From the NCBI GenBank assembly GCA_050250575.1, contig JBFWOJ010000006.1:122935-186934 (forward strand): a DNA stretch of 64,000 nucleotides, in the 5' to 3' direction. Each line of letters opens with the position of its first letter. Position 1 is the stretch's first letter. Of the stretch, positions 24,929 through 32,450 are shown piece by piece. The DNA is from SHVO01 sp050250575. GTDB lineage: Bacteria > Pseudomonadota > Alphaproteobacteria > Rhodospirillales > Rhodospirillaceae. Made by a program: the position numbers and the translations under genes. The notes below the pieces were generated by a model. That model was not told where the DNA came from and did not search any database. It saw nothing but the letters and a program-made list of their open reading frames with translations.

Positions 24929-26183
24929 GGACGCGCACAACCGCGCTGGTCAGGGACGAAAGGTCGCTCTCCGAGATCGTGAAAGCGGGCGTGAGATAAA
25001 CGATATTGCCGAACGGGCGGACCCAAACGCCTTCATCTACGAACTTCGCCTTCAGCCGCTTCAAATCCCCGATCGCCGTAAGTTCGACGACTCCGATGGC
25101 GCCAAGGACGCGCACATCCTTGACGCCGCCGATTGTACGACAAGGTTCGAGGCCGCGGCGCAGGCCTTCGGAAATGGCAGCGATCTGGTCGAGCCGGGGC
25201 TCTTCTTCAAAGAGGTCGAGACTGGCGTTGGCGGCGGCGCAGGCGAGCGGATTGGCCATGAAGGTCGGTCCGTGCATCAGTGCGTGCGACGCGTCGTCCG
25301 ACCAGAAAGCGTCGAACACATGATCGCGCGCTACGGTCGCCGCCAGCGCCATGGTGCCGCCGGTGAGCGCCTTCGAGAGGCAGACGATGTCCGGGATGAT
25401 GCCGGCGGACTCGCTCGCGAACATCGGGCCGGTGCGGCCAAATCCGGTGAAGATCTCGTCACAGATAAGGATGAGCTCGTGTTTGTCGGCGATGCTGCGC
25501 AGACGCCGGAGCACCGCCGGTTCATGAAAGATCATCCCGCCCGCGCCCTGGACAAGCGGCTCGACGATCAAGCCGGCAAGCTCATCCGCACGGCTTGCGA
25601 CAAAGGCTTCGAGCGCGCGCGCCGACGTTTCATTGCAGGGAAGCTCGAGCACGTGGTGCTCGGGCAGGAGGCCGGCGAACATCTTGTGCATGCCTTCGTC
25701 CGGATCGCTGATCGCCATCGCGCCGGTGGTATCGCCGTGGTAGCCCCCTTTGAAAGCGACGAATTTCGTCCGGCCCCTGATGCCCTTATTGAGCCAGTAC
25801 TGGACCGCCATCTTCAAGGCGACTTCGACGGAGACGGATCCGGAGTCGCTGAAGAACACGCGGTTGAGGTCGCCGGGCAACAGCGCAGCGAGGCGGCGCG
25901 CGAGCGACAGCGCCGGCTCGTGCGCAAGCCCGCCGAACATCACATGCGGCATGGCTTCGAGCTGGTTCGTCACGGCCGCCCGAATGTGCGGATGGTTATA
26001 GCCGTGACAGGCGGTCCACCACGATGCGATGCCGTCGATCAGCTCGCGGCCGTCGGCAAGCGCAATGCGCACGCCCTCGGTACGCACGACCGCAAGCGGA
26101 GCCGCGGCGCTCTTCATCTGCGTATATGGGGCCCAGATATGCGGCAGACCCGCCTCGAACCAGGCCGGGGGGCGCCGCGTCAT
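24915..26183 (-). CDS. bioA: Adenosylmethionine-8-amino-7-oxononanoate aminotransferase BioA
   Basis: A 422-residue class III PLP aminotransferase converting KAPA to DAPA with SAM as amino donor. Seen: HIWAPYTQMKSA near the N-terminus, DGIASWWTACHGYNHPHI (the WW pair is diagnostic for BioA), FFSDSGSVSVEVALKMAVQYW, GGYHGDTTGAM, LILICDEIFTGFGRTG, and the PLP lysine in CLSKALTGG, then HGPTFMANPLACA. The ATG at 26183 lies 5 nt after the bioB stop, giving a bioB-bioA operon; longer in-frame sequence upstream is the bioB region read in another frame. Confidence 0.95.
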   Translation of the reverse strand: MTRRPPAWFEAGLPHIWAPYTQMKSAAAPLAVVRTEGVRIALADGRELIDGIASWWTACHGYNHPHIRAAVTNQLEAMPHVMFGGLAHEPALSLARRLAALLPGDLNRVFFSDSGSVSVEVALKMAVQYWLNKGIRGRTKFVAFKGGYHGDTTGAMAISDPDEGMHKMFAGLLPEHHVLELPCNETSARALEAFVASRADELAGLIVEPLVQGAGGMIFHEPAVLRRLRSIADKHELILICDEIFTGFGRTGPMFASESAGIIPDIVCLSKALTGGTMALAATVARDHVFDAFWSDDASHALMHGPTFMANPLACAAANASLDLFEEEPRLDQIAAISEGLRRGLEPCRTIGGVKDVRVLGAIGVVELTAIGDLKRLKAKFVDEGVWVRPFGNIVYLTPAFTISESDLSSLTSAVVRVLSSL

Positions 26184-26188
26184 CGGAG

Positions 26189-27202
26189 CTAGGGCATCGG
26201 CCGCATGCCGAGGCGGTCCAGGAGGCCGAGATCGTGGTCCTGGCCGGGATTCGGCGTGGTGAGGAGTTTCTCGCCATAGAAGATCGAGTTGGCGCCGGCG
26301 AGGAAACACATCGCCTGCATCTCGTCGCTCATCTCCTCCCGGCCGGCGGACAGCCGGACCATGGAGCGCGGCATCGCGATGCGGGCCGTGGCCACCGTAC
26401 GGACAAAATCGACCGGGTCGATTTTCTTCACATTCTTGAGCGGCGTGCCTTCGACCTGCACCAGCATATTGATCGGCACGCTTTCCGGATGGCTGGGAAG
26501 ACTTGCGAGCGCCTGAATCATGCCTATGCGATCGTCTTCCTCTTCGCCCATTCCGACGATGCCGCCGCAACAGACGTTGATACCGGCCTCTCGGACATTC
26601 GCGAGCGTGTTGAGGCGGTCGGCGTAAGTACGCGTGGTGATAATCTTGCCGTAGAACTCGGGCGAGGTATCAACATTGTGATTGTAATAGTCGAGGCCGG
26701 ACCTCTTGAGCCGAATCGCCTGCTCGGGGGAAAGCATGCCGAGCGTGACGCAGGATTCCATGCCCAGCGCCTTCACCCCTTCGATCATGGCGCAGACGGT
26801 ATCGAGATCGCGATCCTTGGGGGAACGCCAGGCGGCGCCCATGCAAAAACGCGTCGCCCCGGCGGCCTTGGCGGCGCGCGCCTCGCTGAGCACCTTCTCG
26901 ACCTCCATGAGCTTGGACGCGGAAAGGCCGGTTTCGTAGTGGGCGCTCTGCGGACAGTAGCCGCAATCTTCCGGGCAACCGCCGGTCTTGATGGAGAGCA
27001 ACGTCGAGATCTGCACTTCGGTCGGATCGAAGTACATGCGATGCACGGTCTGGGCCTTGAAGATGAGCTCCGGCAGCGGCAGTTCGTAGATCGCCCCTAC
27101 CTCGTCGCGCGTCCAATCATGCCGAACCTCACCCAATTGAAAAGCAACGGCTTTTGAAGCCGGCGCGGGCCGAGACGCGAAGGTGGTAACCGGGGTGGAC
27201 AT
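26189..27202 (-). CDS. bioB: Biotin synthase BioB
   Basis: A 337-residue radical-SAM enzyme that inserts sulfur into dethiobiotin. The 4Fe-4S/SAM motif is C76-x3-C80-x2-C83 (GGCPEDCGYC). Other family blocks are YYNHNVDTSPEFYGKIITTRTY, INVCCGGIVGMGE, PINMLVQVEGTPL and RLSAGREEMS with the C-terminal FLAGANSIFYGEKLLTT. Full length with a typical short variable N-terminus. First gene of the bioBA operon, divergent from bioF across a ~110-bp gap that carries an AT-rich patch. Confidence 0.97.
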   Translation of the reverse strand: MSTPVTTFASRPAPASKAVAFQLGEVRHDWTRDEVGAIYELPLPELIFKAQTVHRMYFDPTEVQISTLLSIKTGGCPEDCGYCPQSAHYETGLSASKLMEVEKVLSEARAAKAAGATRFCMGAAWRSPKDRDLDTVCAMIEGVKALGMESCVTLGMLSPEQAIRLKRSGLDYYNHNVDTSPEFYGKIITTRTYADRLNTLANVREAGINVCCGGIVGMGEEEDDRIGMIQALASLPSHPESVPINMLVQVEGTPLKNVKKIDPVDFVRTVATARIAMPRSMVRLSAGREEMSDEMQAMCFLAGANSIFYGEKLLTTPNPGQDHDLGLLDRLGMRPMP

Positions 27203-27291
27203 TCGGGCGCGGCCTCTTCATTAGGGCATTGTCTTGATTGGGGGTAAAGCTAGAGGCTTCCCCGGTCAAGGTGGAAGCCGGCTCCTCATCT

Positions 27292-27312
27292 CCCTCTATA
27301 TATATAAAGTAC
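27292..27312. promoter_or_regulatory. AT-rich patch between bioB and bioF; possible promoter/operator
   Basis: A run of CTCTATATATATAAAGTAC stands out in GC-rich DNA exactly between divergent bioB and bioF, ending at the bioF ATG. The palindromic TATATATATA could be a -10 element or a repressor site. It does not match well the BioR box TTATMKATAA known in other alphaproteobacteria, so the regulator is left open. Confidence 0.35.
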
Positions 27313-28467
27313 ATGCCTGCCCTGGATACCTTCGCCGCCGAGAAACTGGCGCGCCTCGATCATAAGCATCTGCGCCGGCGGCTGGTCGAGACCGCGCGCG
27401 AGGACGGAATTTGGGTGACGCGCGGCGGGCGCCGCCTCCTGTCGTTCTCCTGCAACGACTATCTCAATCTTTCGCAACACCCGGCGGTGAAAGAAGCTGC
27501 GATCGCTGCGATCCGCACCCATGGCGCCGGCGCCGGGGCCTCGCGGCTGATCACCGGGAATCATCCGTTGTTCGCAGAGCTTGAATCGCGCCTCGCTGCT
27601 TTAAAAGGCACGGCGGCGGCTTGCGTCTTTGGTTCGGGCTATCTCGCCAATATCGGGATCATTCCGACATTCGCCGGCAGGACCGACCTCATCCTCGTCG
27701 ATGAGCTGGCGCACTCTTGCATTTGGGCCGGTGCGGAGATGAGCGGCGCCAGCGTCGCGACTTTCCGCCATAACGACGTGGAAGACGCGCGCGCGATCCT
27801 CAAGACCCGGCGCGCCGCGCATCGCAATGCCGTGATCGCGACCGATGGCGTTTTCTCCATGGACGGGGATCTCGCACCGTTGTCCGCTCTGGCAAAGCTT
27901 GCCGAAGAGCATGACGCGTGGTTGCTTGCGGACGACGCCCACGGGATTGGTGTTGTCGGCGGCGGGCGCGGGTCGACGTTTGCGCACGGTGAGCGGGCGA
28001 ACGTGCCGCTGCAGATGGGCACGCTGTCGAAAGCCCTCGGAAGTTACGGGGGGTATCTCACGGCCTCGCAGCCGGTGATCGACCTCGTCAAGACAAAGGC
28101 GGCATCATTCATTTATTCCACCGGCCTGCCGCCGGCTTCGGTCGGCGCCGCCATCGCCGCCATCGACTTCATCGGTGCCAATCCCGACTATATCGTCCGC
28201 CCCCTCACCCACGCCCGCGCCTTCACCCGCACGCTCGAACTTCCGGAAGCGCAAAGCCCGATCGTTCCGATCGTCATCGGCCCGGCCGAAGAGACGCTGA
28301 AAGCGTCGCAGGAGCTGGAGGACGAGGGCTTTCTCGTCGTGGCCGTCCGTCCGCCGACCATCCCGAGAGATACGGCGCGGCTACGCATCGCCTTCACGGC
28401 GAATCACACGAGCGATGATGTGCAGCGGCTGGCCGAAGCCCTGAAACCTTACGTGAGGCGCGCCTGA
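27313..28467 (+). CDS. bioF: 8-amino-7-oxononanoate synthase BioF
   Basis: A 384-residue PLP enzyme of the alpha-oxoamine synthase family joining pimeloyl-ACP/CoA and L-alanine to KAPA. Seen: LLSFSCNDYLNLSQHPAV, GAGASRLITGNHPLFAELE, HSCIWAGAEMSG, IATDGVFSMDGDLAPL, LLADDAHGIGVVG and the PLP lysine in MGTLSKALGSYGGY, ending PTIPRDTARLRIAFTANHT. I chose ATG 27313 because it gives normal family length and the residues upstream look like non-coding AT-rich sequence; a TTG at 27238 is in frame. The stop overlaps the bioD start (TGATG). Confidence 0.95.
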   Translation: MPALDTFAAEKLARLDHKHLRRRLVETAREDGIWVTRGGRRLLSFSCNDYLNLSQHPAVKEAAIAAIRTHGAGAGASRLITGNHPLFAELESRLAALKGTAAACVFGSGYLANIGIIPTFAGRTDLILVDELAHSCIWAGAEMSGASVATFRHNDVEDARAILKTRRAAHRNAVIATDGVFSMDGDLAPLSALAKLAEEHDAWLLADDAHGIGVVGGGRGSTFAHGERANVPLQMGTLSKALGSYGGYLTASQPVIDLVKTKAASFIYSTGLPPASVGAAIAAIDFIGANPDYIVRPLTHARAFTRTLELPEAQSPIVPIVIGPAEETLKASQELEDEGFLVVAVRPPTIPRDTARLRIAFTANHTSDDVQRLAEALKPYVRRA

Positions 28468-29126
28468 TGCCAAGCTTCTTCGTCACGGCCACGGGCACGG
28501 ATATCGGCAAGACCTATGTGACGGCGGGGCTGGTGCGCGCGTGCCGGCGCAGGAACCGCGCGGTCTCGGCCCTGAAACCCGTGGTCAGCGGTTTTGATCC
28601 GCTGTCGCCGGAAAGCAGCGATTCCTATGCCCTGATGGAAGCGCTGGATCTTCCGAGCACGAGCCTCGAGCGCATTTCACCATGGCGCTTTGCCGCGCCG
28701 CTTTCCCCCGACATGGCGGCAGCACGGGAGAACCGCACGATCGATCTCGCCGACGTCGAGGGCTTCTGTCGCGAAGCGGTTGCCACCCAGGAAACCGTGT
28801 TCATCGAAGGGGTCGGCGGCGTGATGGTGCCGCTGACCGCAAAATACACGGTATTGGATTGGATGGCCGCGCTACGTCTGCCGTTGATCCTCGTGACGGG
28901 AAGCTACCTTGGCACCATCAGCCATACCTTGACGGCGCTCGGCGTCGTCGTGCGGCGCGAACTTCACGTCGCGTGCATCGTCGTCAATGAGTCCGATGGA
29001 AGCACCGTGCCGCTAGGTGAAACGGCAGAATGCATCGCGCGCTTTTCGGGCGGGACGACGGTGGCAACGCTGCCGCGCCGGGCCAAGGATGCGGACTTCG
29101 ATAGATTACTCGGCGCGCTGATTTAG
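28467..29126 (+). CDS. bioD: Dethiobiotin synthetase BioD
   Basis: A 219-residue P-loop enzyme that carboxylates DAPA with ATP and CO2 to form the ureido ring. N-terminal FFVTATGTDIGKTYVTAGLV contains the P-loop; ALKPVVSGFDP, FIEGVGGVMVPLT and LVTGSYLGTISHTLTAL are family blocks. Translationally coupled to bioF through a 1-nt overlap. Its end overlaps by 4 bp the stop of the convergent PhnB-like gene. Confidence 0.94.
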   Translation: MPSFFVTATGTDIGKTYVTAGLVRACRRRNRAVSALKPVVSGFDPLSPESSDSYALMEALDLPSTSLERISPWRFAAPLSPDMAAARENRTIDLADVEGFCREAVATQETVFIEGVGGVMVPLTAKYTVLDWMAALRLPLILVTGSYLGTISHTLTALGVVVRRELHVACIVVNESDGSTVPLGETAECIARFSGGTTVATLPRRAKDADFDRLLGALI

Positions 29127-29599
29127 CCGTCAAACGCCGTCTTCAGCGCTGCGATATCCAGCTTCCTCATCTTCAACATGGCTTCGACGACACGCCGCGC
29201 CTTGGTGCGGTCTTTGTCCTTCTCCATTTCCATCAGCGCCCGCGGCGTGACCTGCCAGAAAACGCCGTACTTATCCTTCAGCCATCCGCACATCTCATGG
29301 GTGCCGCCGGCGCCCAGCTTGTCCCAATAGTGATCGATCTCCGCTTGCGTATCGCACAAGATCATCTGCGAGATGGCGTGATTGAAAGTGTCGAGCGGTC
29401 CTGCTTGCATGGCCATGAACTGCTGACCGTTGAGCGTGAATTCGACGACGATCACGGCCCCTTCCGGCCCGGCGGGCGTATCACCCGGCAGGACATTGAC
29501 GCTGTCGATGCGGGAATTGGGGAATACCGAAACGTAGAAACGCGCAGCCTCCTCGACCTTGTCGGGGTACCAAAGGACGTTGACGATCTGCTGGGCCAT
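29123..29599 (-). CDS. VOC-superfamily protein (PhnB / 3-demethylubiquinone methyltransferase-like)
   Basis: A 158-residue glyoxalase/bleomycin-resistance fold protein. ATG 29599 has a strong GGAGGAAG 4 nt upstream. Motifs NVLWYPDKVEEAARFYVSVFPNS, the GAVIVVEFTLNGQQFMAMQAGP strand pair, and CGWLKDKYGVFWQVTP are typical of the PhnB-type family often labelled '3-demethylubiquinone-9 3-methyltransferase'. That label is historical: the fold has no SAM site. The reaction is unknown; many members are metal-dependent isomerases or resistance proteins. The C-terminal MLKMRKLDIAALKTAFDG is also common in this subgroup. Confidence 0.85.
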   Translation of the reverse strand: MAQQIVNVLWYPDKVEEAARFYVSVFPNSRIDSVNVLPGDTPAGPEGAVIVVEFTLNGQQFMAMQAGPLDTFNHAISQMILCDTQAEIDHYWDKLGAGGTHEMCGWLKDKYGVFWQVTPRALMEMEKDKDRTKARRVVEAMLKMRKLDIAALKTAFDG

Positions 29600-29637
29600 G
29601 ATCTTCCTCCGGAATGCGTCGTGAGCGCGGCGCGGAG

Positions 29638-30042
29638 CTAAGTGTCCACGTCCTCGCAAGACAGGCCCATCTCGCTGAGGCCCTCTTCCAGCTCGTCGGC
29701 GAGCAGCGGCTGGCCGAGCAAATAGCGCGCCGCGTTCTTGGCGTGTTCATCGCGCGCGACGTCGACCGCTTCATCCCAGTCGTCGGCCGTGTACGTGCCG
29801 CGGCCGATCCAGGTGAGGGCGACCAGCTCGACCTGCTCATCCTCGTTCAGATTTTGGATGTACTCCTTGAGCTCCTCATACTCGGGCGAGTCCGCGAGCC
29901 CTTGAGCATCTTCTTCCGGGAGATCGTCGGCCGTGTCGTCCGCGGAGCGCTTACCCGGCTCGTCGTCCAGGGGATTCAGATCCGCGACCAGTTCACGGGC
30001 GCGGTGAATCACAAAACAGACGATTTCGAGTGCAATTTCCAT
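29638..30042 (-). CDS. DUF3775-like protein
   Basis: A 134-residue acidic protein. The C-terminal part (EYEELKEYIQNLNEDEQVELVALTWIGRGTYTADDWDEAVDVARDEH, then ARYLLGQPLLADELEEGL) matches the DUF3775 pattern found widely in alphaproteobacteria. No catalytic residues or signal peptide are visible, so it is probably cytosolic. Its 3' end lies 38 bp upstream of the PhnB-like start on the same strand. Function unknown. Confidence 0.8.
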   Translation of the reverse strand: MEIALEIVCFVIHRARELVADLNPLDDEPGKRSADDTADDLPEEDAQGLADSPEYEELKEYIQNLNEDEQVELVALTWIGRGTYTADDWDEAVDVARDEHAKNAARYLLGQPLLADELEEGLSEMGLSCEDVDT

Positions 30043-30084
30043 CCCAGGAAAATGCTCTTGAGTTTATGCCCGCGGGACGCGTGC

Positions 30085-31083
30085 CTAGCGAGGCATTGGA
30101 CAGGATTCGTGAAAGGCTTTCAACGCCCGATCGGGCGTGTCCGTGAACAGCCCGTCCGCGCCAAGGGTTGCAAACAGGCAATATTCCTTCGCGGGGTCTC
30201 CGCCATAGCTTGCGGGCAGGAACTGCTTCTCGGGCCGGAAGGTGTAGGGATAGACGGCAAGGCCGATCTTGTGTGCGCGCTGTATGAGGTCGGTGGGCTT
30301 CCCCGTCTGCCCGTTCTTCACCGGCACGATGAGCGACTTCGGCGGACCTATCCCGTCGGCGTACTTCTTGATCGCCGCGAGCGCCGCATCCGACACGTCG
30401 GCCTCCTCGGTGAGCAGCTGAACGGCCGGGATGTGCGGCATCATGCCGTTCAGCTTTTCCACGCTGGCCTTGTCGAAGGATTGCACGATGACCGGCGAGC
30501 CGGCGCGATCGAGCGCCCAGGCTTCCAGGATCTGCACGGTCCAGCCCTCCACCGGGTAATTCATGGCGCGGTAGTAGTCGGCGTGCTTCAGTTCGGGGAA
30601 GACGCCGATGCGGCGCTTGTGCTCGCGCGAGAGGCTGGCGCGCAGGGCAAGCACTTCGGCGAGCGTCGGGATGTCGTACTTGTCGTTGTGACTCTGGTCG
30701 CGGAACTTGAAAGGCTGGCGGGCGCGAAGCTTCTTGATCTCGTCGTGCGTGAGATCCTCGCTGAACCAGCCTTCGACCGTCTTCCCCTCGATGACCTTCT
30801 TGGTTTTCTTGTCAGGGAACACCTCGGCGACGTTGGTGGTCTGGCTGAGCTCGTTCTCATGGCGGGCGAAAAGATAACCGTCTTTCGAGGCGACGAAGTC
30901 CGGCTCGATATAGTCGGCGCCTTGCGCGACGGCGAGCTCGTAAGCCTCGATGGTGTGGTCCGGAAGCGATCCGCTGGCCCCGCGATGTCCGATGATCAGC
31001 GGAAATTTGTCGTTGGGGCGCTGGGCGGAGACGCTGGTCGCGGCAATCAGCGCGGCGACGATGATGGTGTTTCGAATGAGCAT
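30085..31083 (-). CDS. glpQ: Glycerophosphodiester phosphodiesterase (periplasmic)
   Basis: About 332 residues from ATG 31083, which has GGAG 6 nt upstream and gives a clean signal peptide (MLIRNTIIVAALIAATSVSAQ). The GDPD catalytic signature is present: IIGHRGASGSLPDHTIEAYELAVAQGADYIEPDFVASKDGYLFARHE, with the HR, E and D/E metal ligands and second His. Later VIVQSFDKASVEKL and LGADGLFTDTPDRAL are typical. It hydrolyses glycerophosphodiesters to glycerol-3-phosphate and an alcohol in the periplasm. No glpT partner is adjacent. Confidence 0.93.
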   Translation of the reverse strand: MLIRNTIIVAALIAATSVSAQRPNDKFPLIIGHRGASGSLPDHTIEAYELAVAQGADYIEPDFVASKDGYLFARHENELSQTTNVAEVFPDKKTKKVIEGKTVEGWFSEDLTHDEIKKLRARQPFKFRDQSHNDKYDIPTLAEVLALRASLSREHKRRIGVFPELKHADYYRAMNYPVEGWTVQILEAWALDRAGSPVIVQSFDKASVEKLNGMMPHIPAVQLLTEEADVSDAALAAIKKYADGIGPPKSLIVPVKNGQTGKPTDLIQRAHKIGLAVYPYTFRPEKQFLPASYGGDPAKEYCLFATLGADGLFTDTPDRALKAFHESCPMPR

Positions 31084-31311
31084 GCGTCTCCGGTCCTTGT
31101 CCTCCATGAGGAGAACCGAGTTTGGCACATTTGTCGGGAGGTCGTCAGCGGGTCACGGAAACATCATTCGGCTGCGACGAGCAGCTCTAGCGTTCGGTGG
31201 AACGACCCGCGTAGTCCACGGCCGCGACCCAGCCCCTCACCCACCAACGGGATCACGGTTCGGAAGGTGCCCTCGCGGCGCACGATTTCGCGGGAGCAAG
31301 GATCGCATTCA

Positions 31312-32361
31312 TTACTCCGCCGCGACGATCTCGGCGTTGCCCTGGCGCGCCTTCATCATCTTGTCGAAATGCGACCAGACGCCTTCGGCGCCGTGCCACA
31401 CTCCGCGCGTGGCGGCCTTGGAATACTCGGTGGCGCGGGCTTCAAAGAAGTTGGCGTGTTCGACCCCGTTGAGGATCTGCGACAACCAGGGCAGCGGATG
31501 CTCCTTGATCGCGTAGATGGCCGGCAGGCCAAGCTGACCGAGGCGCCAATCGGCGACATAACGGATGTAGTTCTTGATGTCCTCCGGCGTCATGCCGTTG
31601 ACCGGGCCCATGTCGAAAGCGAGGTCGATGAAATTGTCTTCGAGGCCGACGACGGTCTTGCAGCAGTCGACGATGTCGTCCTTCACCGACTTGGTAAGCG
31701 AGTTGGTCTCGCGCGCAAAAGTATGGAACAGCTTGATGATGGCTTCGCAGTGCAAGCTCTCGTCGCGCACCGACCAGGAAACGATCTGGCCCATGCCCTT
31801 CATCTTGTTCTGGCGAGGGAAGTTGAGCAGCATCGCGAAGGACGCGAACAGCTGCAGGCCCTCGGTGAACGCGCCGAACATCGCGAGCGTACGCGCGATG
31901 TCGCCCTCGGTCTCGACGCCGAACTTCTGCATGTAGCTGTGCTTGTCGGCCATCGCCTTGTACTGCATGAACGCCGAGAACTCGGTCTCGGGCATGCCGA
32001 TGGTTTCCAGCAGCAGCGCGTAGGCGGCGATGTGGATGGTTTCCATGTTCGAGAACGCCGCGAGCATCATCTTGATCTCGGTCGGCTTGAACACGCGCGC
32101 ATACCGCTCCATGTAGTTGTCGTTCACTTCCACGTCGGACTGCGTGAAGAAGCGGAAGATCTGCGTGAGCAGATTGCGCTCGTTGTCGCTCAGCTTCGTC
32201 GCCCAGTCCTTGCAATCCTCGCCGAGCGGGACTTCTTCCGGCATCCAATGGATCTGCTGCTGGCGCTTCCAATAGTCGTGAGCCCACGGGTAACGGAACG
32301 GCTTATAACCGTGAGACGGCGTCATGAGGCCGGGAAGCGTCTTCGGGGCAATGAGATTCAT
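31312..32361 (-). CDS. nrdB: Class I ribonucleotide reductase beta subunit NrdB
   Basis: A 349-residue diiron/radical subunit. Seen: iron-ligand region FRFFTQSDVEVNDNYMERY, then SNMETIHIAAYALLLETIG with the Glu/His ligands and the Tyr expected to carry the radical, VSWSVRDESLHCEAIIKLFH with the Glu/His pair, and a C-terminal acidic tail after HFDKMMKARQGNAEIVAAE. It supplies the tyrosyl radical to NrdA for NDP reduction. It lies 89 bp downstream of nrdA on the same strand, forming an nrdAB operon. Confidence 0.96.
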   Translation of the reverse strand: MNLIAPKTLPGLMTPSHGYKPFRYPWAHDYWKRQQQIHWMPEEVPLGEDCKDWATKLSDNERNLLTQIFRFFTQSDVEVNDNYMERYARVFKPTEIKMMLAAFSNMETIHIAAYALLLETIGMPETEFSAFMQYKAMADKHSYMQKFGVETEGDIARTLAMFGAFTEGLQLFASFAMLLNFPRQNKMKGMGQIVSWSVRDESLHCEAIIKLFHTFARETNSLTKSVKDDIVDCCKTVVGLEDNFIDLAFDMGPVNGMTPEDIKNYIRYVADWRLGQLGLPAIYAIKEHPLPWLSQILNGVEHANFFEARATEYSKAATRGVWHGAEGVWSHFDKMMKARQGNAEIVAAE

Positions 32362-32450
32362 GGCGGGCGGTCCCTGATCGTCGTGTTCTCTTCTCCCCTC
32401 ACCGGCTCCTCTCCCCCGCGGGGAGATTCGGGGTGAGGGTTAGCGAGCGA

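Noticed and set aside
26184..26570. N-terminal extension of BioA by ~129 residues
   Set aside because: The extension overlaps bioB, is Arg/Pro/Gly-rich and out of family; the ATG at 26183, 5 nt after bioB, gives the normal BioA length.
29614..32436. 940-codon plus-strand frame across glpQ and nrdB
   Set aside because: Antisense to genes with clear catalytic motifs (GDPD and RNR beta); no domain of its own.
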